NCBI GenBank assembly: GCA_019245575.1
Contig: JAFARE010000025.1
Span: 1-34,445, forward strand
Direction of reading: 5' to 3'
DNA: 34,445 nt
Origin: Candidatus Dormiibacterota bacterium
Lineage (GTDB): Bacteria > Chloroflexota > Dormibacteria > Aeolococcales > Aeolococcaceae
Position 1 is the first letter of the stretch, and each line of letters opens with the position of its first letter. The notes beneath the pieces were generated by a model. The model did not search any database. It was not told the DNA's origin and worked only from the letters and a program-made list of their open reading frames with translations. The translations under genes were made by a program, and so were the position numbers. This document shows positions 1 to 9,410 of the stretch, piece by piece.

Positions 1-180
1 CTCAGCCGCTGTCCAGAGGTCGTAGCCGGCATTGATCGCCAGCCAGTGCGCGCAGCTTGCCAGGCCGACGCCACGCCAGTCGCCGCTGTCATCCAGCTCG
101 GCACACTTGCGCGCCAGCAGGCACGTCGCGGCGTGCAGATTCGCCGCAAGCTGGGCAACGTCCTCTTCCAGCGCTGACAT
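1..180 (-). CDS. DUF222 (13E12-type) domain protein, N-terminal fragment
   Basis: The frame opens at ATG 180-178 and runs off the left edge after 60 codons without a stop. The visible protein is a helical N-terminus followed by a segment with DWRGVGLASCAHWLAINAGY, which matches the conserved R-G-W/x-SCAHWL core of DUF222 proteins. Family members usually carry a C-terminal HNH nuclease domain, which would lie outside the window, so nuclease activity cannot be confirmed. It lies 48 bp downstream of the P450 gene on the same strand, with a hairpin in the gap, so co-transcription is uncertain. DUF222/HNH proteins are often numerous and variable in actinobacterial-type genomes; their role is poorly known. 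Confidence 0.8.
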   Translation of the reverse strand, partial: MSALEEDVAQLAANLHAATCLLARKCAELDDSGDWRGVGLASCAHWLAINAGYDLWTAAE

Positions 181-195
181 GCTCAGAGCCTGCGC

Positions 196-226
196 GCGTT
201 TCGCGACAGATGCGTGTCGCGAACGC
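196..226. terminator. Hairpin between P450 and DUF222 genes
   Basis: The arms 196-208 and 215-226 pair as an 8-bp plus 4-bp stem with one bulged T and a 6-nt loop. It sits 3' of the P450 stop codon and 5' of the DUF222 start. No U-tract follows on the minus strand, so it is a weak terminator, attenuator or mRNA-end stabiliser candidate. Confidence 0.35.
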
Positions 227-228
227 TC

Positions 229-1520
<1,292 letters not shown>

Positions 1521-1524
<4 letters not shown>

Positions 1525-2387
1525 CTGTCGAGGCGAATCACTATCGGCACGAAGATGGCCTCGTTGTGGTAGTCGAGACTGACGGGATCGATGTGATGCT
1601 TGGGATGGACCGTGAGTATGCGGCCCTCACGCGTCCTCTCGCCGGTCACCCGGAGGCTCTCGGGAAAGACGGTGATCGCACCGTAGTCGAAGAGCACGTG
1701 ATCATTTGGGCAGAGGCATAGGAGGTTTGCGAGCACGTCGCGGCCGTCGTGCGGCCGACCCAGCGGGCGTATGTGCGCCGCCTCTGCATATGGCCCGGCC
1801 GCAGTCGGCAAGGTCACGTCGCAAACCTGACAAGTGCACTCGTACATCTCCTTGACTGCACGAGCCAGCGGTGTCTGGCGCACGATGCGCAAGACGGTCT
1901 GCTGCACGCGCTGCGGCCTGTCTTCTTCATCGCGCACCACCAGCGTGTCCACGCGAACGATCCTCCGCAGCTCGTATCGCCACCGTACGAAGCCGTCGCC
2001 GAAACGCTCGCGGAAATAGCGATCCACTGAGAAGAGACCGTCGTAGCGAAAGCGGCCCCCCACTCGCCGGATGACGCGCACGGGCAGTCCGGTTCGGCAG
2101 TTGCGGATCAGTGCGGCGTTCCCCCGGCTCAGCGGCTGATCCGCAACCACCCGCGCGGACCCGCGCGCCATGCCTCCCTGACCCGTGTAGATGATGAGGT
2201 CCCCCTGATCGTCGTCGGGGTATACGCCGGAGAGAACGACGGAGGCCGCTGCCGCGCCGGGTGCGTAGTCGATGCCGGCTTCGAGCGGCCGGTGCAGCTG
2301 TGCCGCCCGCAGCGCTCGCCGGTCTTTGAGCATTGCCCCGGGCTCGATGCCCTCGACGAGTCCGACGACAGGAGGCGAGACAGTCAT
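1521..2387 (-). CDS. SRA/YDG domain - HNH endonuclease (modified-DNA restriction type)
   Basis: A 288-residue two-domain protein. Residues about 5-145 form an SRA (YDG) domain: HRPLEAGID near 32-40, the GDLIIYTGQGG strand at 62-72, QPLSRGNAAL at 84-93 and YDGLF at 115-119. Residues about 180-240 form an HNH nuclease: C186-x2-C189, AEAAHIRPL with H205, then N221, C224-x-C226 and H230. SRA domains flip out and read modified cytosines, and SRA-HNH fusions are known type IV (modification-dependent) restriction enzymes. Cutting of 5mC or other modified DNA is therefore the likely role, by family. No methyltransferase is adjacent, as expected for type IV. ATG 2387 lies 12 nt after a TAGCGT -10-like box (2405-2400). 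The stop overlaps the P450 start. Confidence 0.92.
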
Positions 2388-2447
2388 CGATGGCCGTGCA
2401 CGCTACGAGAAAGCCGACGAGACCTCAATCGGCCACTGGGTCGCCCC

Positions 2448-2496
2448 TAGCACTCGGCCTTGCCACCCGCTAGCACTCGCCACCGCCGAGTGCTAA
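2448..2496 (+). promoter_or_regulatory. CIRCE operator (HrcA site) with extra half-site upstream of groEL
   Basis: TAGCACTC (2471-2478), a 9-nt spacer and GAGTGCTA (2488-2495) followed by A match the CIRCE inverted repeat TTAGCACTC-N9-GAGTGCTAA except at the first base. An additional TAGCACTC half-site lies at 2448-2455, 23 bp upstream in the same orientation. CIRCE is the binding site of the heat-shock repressor HrcA, so groEL is very likely HrcA-controlled. The hrcA gene itself is not in the window. Confidence 0.93.
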
Positions 2497-2545
2497 GCTA
2501 GCCAGGAACCCCAAGGCAGGAACGCATACCCAAGTAGGAGGACCT

Positions 2546-4153
<1,608 letters not shown>

Positions 4154-4170
4154 TCCGACAATCGCTTTGC

Positions 4171-4206
4171 AAAGAGGCGGTCCCTCAGGGGCCGCCTCTT
4201 TTCTTT
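4171..4206 (+). terminator. Rho-independent terminator of groEL
   Basis: The arms AAAGAGGCGG (4171-4180) and CCGCCTCTTT (4192-4201) form a perfect 10-bp stem, with further CCCT/AGGG pairing inside the loop and a TTCTTT run directly after. It begins 17 nt past the groEL stop. This is the clearest intrinsic terminator in the window. Confidence 0.93.
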
Positions 4207-4213
4207 GCGTGGG

Positions 4214-4603
4214 ATGCTGTGCGACGTGCCCCGCCGCAAGCATCCGGCCGACCGTCTCTGCGCCTTCGCCACAACCCTCCCCGGCGCGCGGGAGGACATG
4301 CCCTGGGAGGACGACCTCGTGGTGAAGGTGGGCAAGAAGGTCTTCGTGTTCTTCGGCAGCCCAGCGAGGCCGCCGTCGATGGGCGTGAAGCTGCCCCGCT
4401 CAGGCCCGTACGCGCTCAGTCTCGAGTGCGCCGAGCCGTCCGGCTACGGCCTGGGCCGCAGCGGCTGGGTGACGGTCCACCTCGACCGCGGCGACACGCC
4501 GGACACCGAGCTGCTGCACGAGTGGATCCTGGAGAGCTACCGCACCATCGCGCCCAAGAAGCTGCAGAGCGATCTGCCCACCGAGGGCACGCGAAAGGCG
4601 TAG
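4214..4603 (+). CDS. MmcQ/YjbR (DUF419) family protein
   Basis: About 125-130 residues. The family pattern is visible: early LPGAREDMPW, then LVVKVGKKVFVFF, VKLPRSGPYAL, a GYGLGRSGWVTVHL strand, and the C-terminal helix LHEWILESYRTIAPKKL. MmcQ/YjbR proteins have a small fold related to a DNA-binding domain and are mostly uncharacterised; no catalytic residues are known to me. The start is uncertain. A TTG at 4205 lies in the terminator tail, ATG is at 4214, and GTG 4226 would give the most family-like N-terminus (V-PRRKHPADRLCAFA). There is no clear SD. It is probably transcribed on its own after the groEL terminator. Confidence 0.85.
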   Translation: MLCDVPRRKHPADRLCAFATTLPGAREDMPWEDDLVVKVGKKVFVFFGSPARPPSMGVKLPRSGPYALSLECAEPSGYGLGRSGWVTVHLDRGDTPDTELLHEWILESYRTIAPKKLQSDLPTEGTRKA

Positions 4604-4648
4604 GCTCGCGCCACGATTACAGGCTCACCAACCAGCGAGGTGCAATCA

Positions 4649-4999
4649 ATGGCGACGCGTGAAGACGCGACCCTGATCGTGCAGATCCTGCAGTGGGCGG
4701 CGATGTCCGGATTGAACGAGGCGCTGGGGACGGTGTTCTCCGACGACTTCGATCCTGAGACGGCCAAAGGCAGCGACCCTCACGTCCGCACGGTGCTGAA
4801 CTTCGGCGAAGCCGTCGGCACGTTCGTCAAGCAGGGGCTGCTCGACCGCGAGCTGGTGCTCGACATGTGGGCCATGCATCTCACATGGAAGCGGGTCGGC
4901 CCGGTGGCGCTGAAGATGCGCGAGCGAAGCGGCGAGCCGCGCATCTTCGAGAACTTCGAGGCCCTGGCGCGTTCGGCGCTCGTCCCGGCGGGCGCGTAA
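4649..4999 (+). CDS. Small conserved-type protein of unknown function
   Basis: A 116-residue, mostly helical, acidic soluble protein that I do not firmly recognise; the helix pattern with MWAMHLTWKRVGP is loosely like DUF4760 proteins. ATG 4649 is preferred over the in-frame GTG at 4640 because a GCGAGG SD (4635-4640) lies 8 nt upstream. It follows the MmcQ-like gene by 45 bp on the same strand and could share its transcript. It is convergent with the membrane protein gene at 5006-5404. Confidence 0.7.
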   Translation: MATREDATLIVQILQWAAMSGLNEALGTVFSDDFDPETAKGSDPHVRTVLNFGEAVGTFVKQGLLDRELVLDMWAMHLTWKRVGPVALKMRERSGEPRIFENFEALARSALVPAGA

Positions 5000-5013
5000 A
5001 GCCCTCTACGCGC
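4992..5013. terminator. Hairpin spanning two convergent stop codons
   Basis: GCGCGTA (4992-4998) and TACGCGC (5007-5013) pair perfectly around an 8-nt loop. The stem contains the last codons and stops of both converging genes (TAA at 4997-4999; TAG on the minus strand at 5008-5006). It lacks a U-tract. It may be a bidirectional transcript-end structure. Confidence 0.4.
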
Positions 5014-5404
5014 AGCGCGTCGCGCGGTACGAACCGGACCCCAGGTCCGGCGCCGGCCGCGCGACGACTGTCACCTGCGCGCCGCGCGCCGGTTCGGGGC
5101 AACCCGCTGGGAACTGCACGAACACGCTTCGCGCGCCGGCCTGCACGTAGCCGTTGCACGACACCGTTGTGCACTGGTAGGGCTCGAATGCTCCGGCCAG
5201 CGTCGCGGTGCCGTCGGGAGCCACCGACCGGACCGGGTTGGCGAACAGTCCCAGCAGCCCCACCACCAGTGCCGCCGCAACCGCCAGCACGGCGATGATC
5301 ACCACGGGCAATGCCCACACCGGCCGGCGCGCGCGGCTCGCTGCCCGCGGGGACCCGTCGTGCGCCGCCTCGGGCGCGTCAGCCGCGACGGGAGGTGCCG
5401 GCAT
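5006..5404 (-). CDS. Membrane-anchored extracytoplasmic protein of unknown function
   Basis: 132 residues from ATG 5404: about 25 residues of Ala/Pro/Arg-rich cytoplasmic N-terminus, one hydrophobic segment (WALPVVIIAVLAVAAALVVG, then LLGLF) and a roughly 75-residue outer domain. That domain has Cys pairs (CTTVSC, plus GCPEP and the terminal RC) that could form disulfides, and alternating strand-like stretches. No family is recognised. The start is supported by a -10-like TACCGT (5417-5412) 7 nt upstream, giving a leaderless mRNA. That box overlaps the -10 of the divergent SAM hydrolase gene. A longer open frame exists upstream on the same strand, but it is antisense to that gene. Confidence 0.75.
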   Translation of the reverse strand: MPAPPVAADAPEAAHDGSPRAASRARRPVWALPVVIIAVLAVAAALVVGLLGLFANPVRSVAPDGTATLAGAFEPYQCTTVSCNGYVQAGARSVFVQFPAGCPEPARGAQVTVVARPAPDLGSGSYRATRCA

Positions 5405-5410
5405 GTCCGC

Positions 5411-5417
5411 TACGGTA
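5411..5417. promoter_or_regulatory. Bidirectional promoter core TACGGTA
   Basis: The heptamer reads as TACGGT (+, 5411-5416) and TACCGT (-, 5417-5412), so both strands offer a TANNNT -10 offset by one base. The minus start codon is 7 nt away and the plus start 14 nt away; the whole gap between the two genes is 26 bp, so the promoter must lie here. Confidence 0.55.
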
Positions 5418-5430
5418 CCGATCCCAGCCC

Positions 5431-6201
5431 ATGCGCCGCCCCCTCGTCTTCGTGACCGACTACGGGCGGGACGACTCGTACGCCGCCGCCCTCGTTGCCG
5501 CTGCGTGGCGCACCGAGCCACACCTGCAGTGCATCGATGGCACGCACGGCGTCCCACCCGGTGATGCCCTCGCGGCCGCATACCACCTGAAGGCGCTGGC
5601 GCTCGCGTTCGACAACCTCGTGGTGTTCTGCGCGGTCGTCGATCCCGGCGTCGGCACGTCACGTCGCGCGATCGCGGTCGAGCTGGACGGCGTCGCGTGC
5701 GTCGGTCCGGACAACGGCCTCGTCTCGTACATCTGGGAGGAGACACCGCCGGGTCTCCGCCGCTGCGTCGAGCTGATGGTGCCGGAGGTCGCGTCGTCGA
5801 CCTTTCACGGGCGTGATGTCTTCGCGCCCACGGCGGCGCGCGTCGCCGCCGGCACGATGATCGAAGACACCGGTGAGCCCGCGGGCGATCCGATGGTCCT
5901 TGGTGAGGCGTTCGCGCGCCGCGAGCTGAGCACGCTGCACGGACGGGTGGCGGTGGTGGACCACTTCGGCAATGCCATCACCACCATTCGCGACATCGAC
6001 GTCGCGGATTCACGCGTCGTTCGAGTGTCGTGGGACGGCGGCGAGACGGCGACCGTCGTCAACACCTATGAGGAGATCGGTGACGGAGTCGGGGCCCTCT
6101 TCGGCAGCGCTGGGCATCTGGAGGTGGCTGCACGCCGCGGACCGGCATCCGCGCACGGTGGCCCGGCGGGCCATCAGGACGTGACGGTGGAGACGCTGTG
6201 A
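5431..6201 (+). CDS. SAM hydrolase / SAM hydroxide adenosyltransferase (DUF62)
   Basis: 256 residues. Family signatures are clear: VFVTDYGRDDSY at 6-17, the VVDPGVGTSRR motif at 69-79 whose Asp and Arg lie at the active site, GPDNGL at 92-97, and HGRVAVVDHFGNAITT in the C-terminal domain. The family splits S-adenosylmethionine into adenosine and L-methionine using hydroxide. Its cellular purpose is unclear; SAM control or clean-up has been proposed. ATG 5431 starts at the conserved N-terminal strand and is preferred over long upstream extensions that run antisense to the membrane protein gene. Its stop overlaps the GTG of the NAD(P)HX epimerase gene by 4 bp, so the two are translationally coupled. 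Confidence 0.92.
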   Translation: MRRPLVFVTDYGRDDSYAAALVAAAWRTEPHLQCIDGTHGVPPGDALAAAYHLKALALAFDNLVVFCAVVDPGVGTSRRAIAVELDGVACVGPDNGLVSYIWEETPPGLRRCVELMVPEVASSTFHGRDVFAPTAARVAAGTMIEDTGEPAGDPMVLGEAFARRELSTLHGRVAVVDHFGNAITTIRDIDVADSRVVRVSWDGGETATVVNTYEEIGDGVGALFGSAGHLEVAARRGPASAHGGPAGHQDVTVETL

Positions 6202-6986
6202 CCGACCTCGGCGGCATGGCCAACGAAGATCAGGTGGTCGACGGCTCCTTCGCCGTGTGGGGAGCAGTGAGCGCAGACGATGTCGCCGCACTCGACCGCG
6301 CCGCCATCGGCTGTGGTGTGAGCGTCGCGCAGCTGATGGAGGTCGCGGGCTGGCAGGTGGCCCGCTGCGCCTGGATGCATATGGATGAGCAGCCGGGATC
6401 GGTGCTGGTTCTGGCCGGCCATGGCAACAACGGCGGGGACGGGCTCGTCGCGGCGCGTCATCTGCGCACGTGGGGGTGCAGCGTGGAGGTGCGTGTGCTC
6501 GCCGATGAGCGGTCCCTCAGCGAGCTCGCGACCGCCCACGTGGCGTCCGCGCGCGCCAACGGCGTCGAGGTCACGGCATCGAGCGATGGCGAAGGCGCGC
6601 TCGCGACGCTGCGCCGGCCGCATGACGTCGTGGTCGACGCGCTGCTCGGCACCGGCCTCCACGCCGCGCCGCGCGAGCCCGCCGCCTCGGTGATCCGTGC
6701 GATCGATGCGGCCGCGCAGCGCGTGCTCTCAGTCGACGTGCCCAGCGGCCTCGACGCGACCACCGGCGAAGCGTACGCCCCGTGCGTGCGTGCCACCTGG
6801 ACATGCACCCTGGCAGCGATGAAGCGCGGCCTGTGGAACGATGCTTGGCGGCTCGGCGCGCCGCACTGTGGCGAGGTGTGGGTGGCCGACATCGGCATCC
6901 CGTTGGCCGCCTGGCGAGCGATCGGCTTGCCGCGACCTGCCGGCGTGCGCGGGGGCGCGTTACTGCAGGCTACGACCACATCTTGA
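6198..6986 (+). CDS. nnrE: NAD(P)H-hydrate epimerase (YjeF N-terminal domain)
   Basis: 262 residues holding only the epimerase half of the NAD(P)HX repair system. It interconverts R- and S-NAD(P)HX so that the dehydratase can restore NAD(P)H. Seen: GVSVAQLMEVAG at about 40-51, the GHGNNGGDGLVAARHL nucleotide loop at 74-89, DALLGTGL near 150, and VDVPSGLDATTGE near 175-190. The C-terminal ADP/ATP-dependent dehydratase domain, often fused in bacterial Nnr, is absent, so that activity must be encoded elsewhere. GTG 6198 overlaps the SAM hydrolase stop (GTGA). ATG 6216 is an alternative start. Both coupled genes deal with damaged or surplus cofactors. Confidence 0.9.
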   Translation: MTDLGGMANEDQVVDGSFAVWGAVSADDVAALDRAAIGCGVSVAQLMEVAGWQVARCAWMHMDEQPGSVLVLAGHGNNGGDGLVAARHLRTWGCSVEVRVLADERSLSELATAHVASARANGVEVTASSDGEGALATLRRPHDVVVDALLGTGLHAAPREPAASVIRAIDAAAQRVLSVDVPSGLDATTGEAYAPCVRATWTCTLAAMKRGLWNDAWRLGAPHCGEVWVADIGIPLAAWRAIGLPRPAGVRGGALLQATTTS

Positions 6987-7056
6987 GAAGCGTCCACAGT
7001 GACGCGACCCCTGATATGCTCCGGCCCACACGTCAGCGCCTTTTCGCGCCAGCGCC

Positions 7057-7578
7057 ATGATCAACGTCTCAGCCAACGTCCAACCCGAGGCGCGCGAGCT
7101 TGCCGGAACTGCGCGTCAGCACCTCGATGCGCTCGCGTCCTACGCGACGCATCTGGTGTACGACCCCGGCGATGCGGTCGACTTCGTCACGGCCGGGATC
7201 TATCACGCCAGCCGCTACCCACCGGCACGTCTGCGCCAGGATGGCCGAGCCGCGTTGTACCGCGCGGTCACGCGCGCGTGCCGGCAGGAGCTGCGCTACC
7301 CGCCGCGCCCCAGCGGCCCGAAACGGCTGTTTCAGCGGCGTTCGCCCGCGGCCCGTATCCCTGTCGACGCCGCCGGGGCAGCACGAATGAATACCGTGAA
7401 GCGCTCCCTCGCGATGCTCAACTTCGACCGTCGCGCCGCGCTCCTGCTGCGCGACCTCTCCGGGCTCGACTACCGCGAGATCTCGCGCGTGCTCGAATGC
7501 TCGCCGGACGCCACGGCGCGGCTCATCGCGGGCGCGCGGCGAGAATTCGGTTCGATCTACAGGGAAATCGCCATATGA
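7057..7578 (+). CDS. ECF-type RNA polymerase sigma factor
   Basis: 173 residues. The C-terminal part, RRAALLLRDLSGLDYREISRVLECSPDATARLIAGARREF (split here for reading: RRAALLLRDLSGLDYREI, then SRVLECSPDATARLI), has the sigma region 4 helix-turn-helix pattern that reads -35 elements. The N-terminal half is helical and only weakly like region 2, so this may be a divergent group. ATG 7057 has a possible -10, TATGCT at 7015-7020, upstream of a leader of roughly 30 nt. The stop overlaps the anti-sigma start (ATGA at 7575-7578), the usual arrangement for a sigma and its inhibitor. Such pairs respond to envelope signals; the regulon is unknown. Confidence 0.85.
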   Translation: MINVSANVQPEARELAGTARQHLDALASYATHLVYDPGDAVDFVTAGIYHASRYPPARLRQDGRAALYRAVTRACRQELRYPPRPSGPKRLFQRRSPAARIPVDAAGAARMNTVKRSLAMLNFDRRAALLLRDLSGLDYREISRVLECSPDATARLIAGARREFGSIYREIAI

Positions 7579-9410
7579 GGTGCAGCCTGCTCATGCTGAG
7601 CAGCTACCTCGACAGCGAGCTGGAGCCGGAGCGTTCCGGCGAGTTGGAGGCGCACCTCATCGGCTGCACGCGCTGCAGCACGGCGCTGGGATACCTGCGC
7701 GAGGAATCGCAGCGCATCGGCTCGCTGTCGCGAGTGCACGTAGACGATCACGCCGCGCACCAGCTGTTCGCTCTGGTGGGCATCGACGAACGCGAGGACG
7801 AGCCACCACCCCCCGATTCGTGGCACGAGGAGCGGCCGGAGGCGGACGACGTCGAGCCCTGGCTCGAGCCGCAGCGGGCCCGTGCGCTGCCCTGGCAGCC
7901 CCTGCCCAAGCCGCAGCCGATGGAACCCGAGCACGACATGGCCGACGCCGCCATGTCGGGAGAGCCGAGCTTTGTCAGCGAGCAGGAGGACCTCTTCGAG
8001 GAGCCATACCGCGAGCCACAGCCGGAGGCCGCCGAGGTCGAGCCGGAACCCGCCCAGCCGGTGGCAGCAGAGGTGCACGAGCCCGCATTGCCGGAGCCGA
8101 TTGTTCCCGCCGCAGCGAGTGCCGAGGTGGCCGACGACTACCCCGGCGATCCGGATATCGACGCCACCGGGTACCCGGCGCCCTTCGCGCCGCCCGAGCC
8201 CAGGCCGGTCGCGACCGGCGGGGTGGGGCGCTTCTTCAACCGCGTGCGCGACTCGGTCGCCGTGCGATTCGCGCTGATGCGCGGCGCTCCTGCGGATGAG
8301 GACGCGGTGCAGATCGTCAGTGGCGGCGGCGCGCCCTCATGGGAAGGCCGCCCGGTGCACCGCGGCTACATGCAGCGCATGGAGCAGCGCCGCTGGAACG
8401 CGCCCTCGCAGCACCCCGCCGCGCACGTCGAAGCGCCGCCCATCCAGCCAGGCCCGGATGTCGACATGGAGCACGAAGCCCCCGGGCGTGCGGTGCCGTA
8501 CACGTCGCGCAGCCCGATGACGTCGACCGCGACCGCCCTAGCAACGGCGCCGCCTGACACGCACATGGGCTGGGATGTGAGCCAGCCCGGCGGTCCAGCT
8601 CGCACGGCCGTCGGGCCGGGTGATCTTCCGGGGGGTGACCACCCTGAGGCGGCAGGCCCCGATGCGACAGAGGTCCATACCGCTGCTCCGGGCCGGCACA
8701 TGCGCACGGTGACGCGCGGCCAGAACGGCGGTCGCTTCGCCGGTGTCGGCCAGTTCACCACCGCAGTAGCGCGTCGCACCGGCGCGCAACACGGACCCTC
8801 TGTCATCGGCGGCGTCGACCGCCGTCTCTGGATCTTCGGTGCAGCAGTCGTTGTCCTGATGCTCATCGGCGTGCTCGTCGGCAAGGCGTCGTCGCCGCTG
8901 CCCGCCGCAACGGTCACGCATCCGGCGCAGACACCGGCGGTGCACGCAACCAGCGCGCCCACCGCCGCGCCGTCGGTCGCACCCACGACCGCTCCGACTT
9001 CGGCCCCAACTCCTACGCCGGTGCCGCAGGGAGGCCCGTCAGCGCTCACTGACGTCGTCGACCTCGGCACCGGTGGCACCGGCTTTGACGTCGCGGGCGT
9101 GCGCTACGGTGTGAACGGTCCGCGCGGATACCGCCTGGTGTTCGACATGAACCCGGGCGCGCGCTCCACCGGTGCACCCGACGTGCGCATCGGGTTCGGC
9201 AACGCGACCACGCTGTACATCGAGTTCGCCGGAACCGTCGCGGCCGGCTCTCCACAGCCGGCACCCGGCGGTGGCGTCGTCACCGCACTCACGCTGGTGC
9301 AGCCGTCACCGGTGCCGGGCAAGATCGTCTACCAGATCACCCTGACGCACAACGTGAACTTCATCGCGAACTACCTCGACGGTCCGCGCCTCGTCATCGA
9401 CCTCAGGTAG
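7575..9410 (+). CDS. Membrane anti-sigma factor with zf-HC2 domain and large outer domain
   Basis: 611 residues in five parts. Residues 1-45 form a zinc-finger anti-sigma domain (C3, then H27-x3-C31-x2-C34). About 60-415 is a very long, Pro/Glu-rich, probably disordered cytoplasmic linker. About 419-438 is one membrane helix (WIFGAAVVVLMLIGVLVG). About 440-488 is an Ala/Pro/Thr-rich wall-spanning stalk. About 489-611 is a beta-rich outer domain ending in NYLDGPRLVIDLR, reminiscent of AMIN-like domains. The ATG overlaps the sigma stop; a long open frame further upstream is only a frame extension. The zinc domain should hold the sigma factor, and the outer domain probably senses an envelope or wall signal (inference). 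Its end overlaps the convergent ligase gene by 8 bp. Confidence 0.88.
   Translation: MRCSLLMLSSYLDSELEPERSGELEAHLIGCTRCSTALGYLREESQRIGSLSRVHVDDHAAHQLFALVGIDEREDEPPPPDSWHEERPEADDVEPWLEPQRARALPWQPLPKPQPMEPEHDMADAAMSGEPSFVSEQEDLFEEPYREPQPEAAEVEPEPAQPVAAEVHEPALPEPIVPAAASAEVADDYPGDPDIDATGYPAPFAPPEPRPVATGGVGRFFNRVRDSVAVRFALMRGAPADEDAVQIVSGGGAPSWEGRPVHRGYMQRMEQRRWNAPSQHPAAHVEAPPIQPGPDVDMEHEAPGRAVPYTSRSPMTSTATALATAPPDTHMGWDVSQPGGPARTAVGPGDLPGGDHPEAAGPDATEVHTAAPGRHMRTVTRGQNGGRFAGVGQFTTAVARRTGAQHGPSVIGGVDRRLWIFGAAVVVLMLIGVLVGKASSPLPAATVTHPAQTPAVHATSAPTAAPSVAPTTAPTSAPTPTPVPQGGPSALTDVVDLGTGGTGFDVAGVRYGVNGPRGYRLVFDMNPGARSTGAPDVRIGFGNATTLYIEFAGTVAAGSPQPAPGGGVVTALTLVQPSPVPGKIVYQITLTHNVNFIANYLDGPRLVIDLR

Noticed and set aside
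6999-9410. An 803-codon frame covering both sigma and anti-sigma genes
   Set aside because: The first 190 codons are an out-of-frame reading of the sigma factor gene. The zinc domain, ATGA overlap and family length place the start at 7575.
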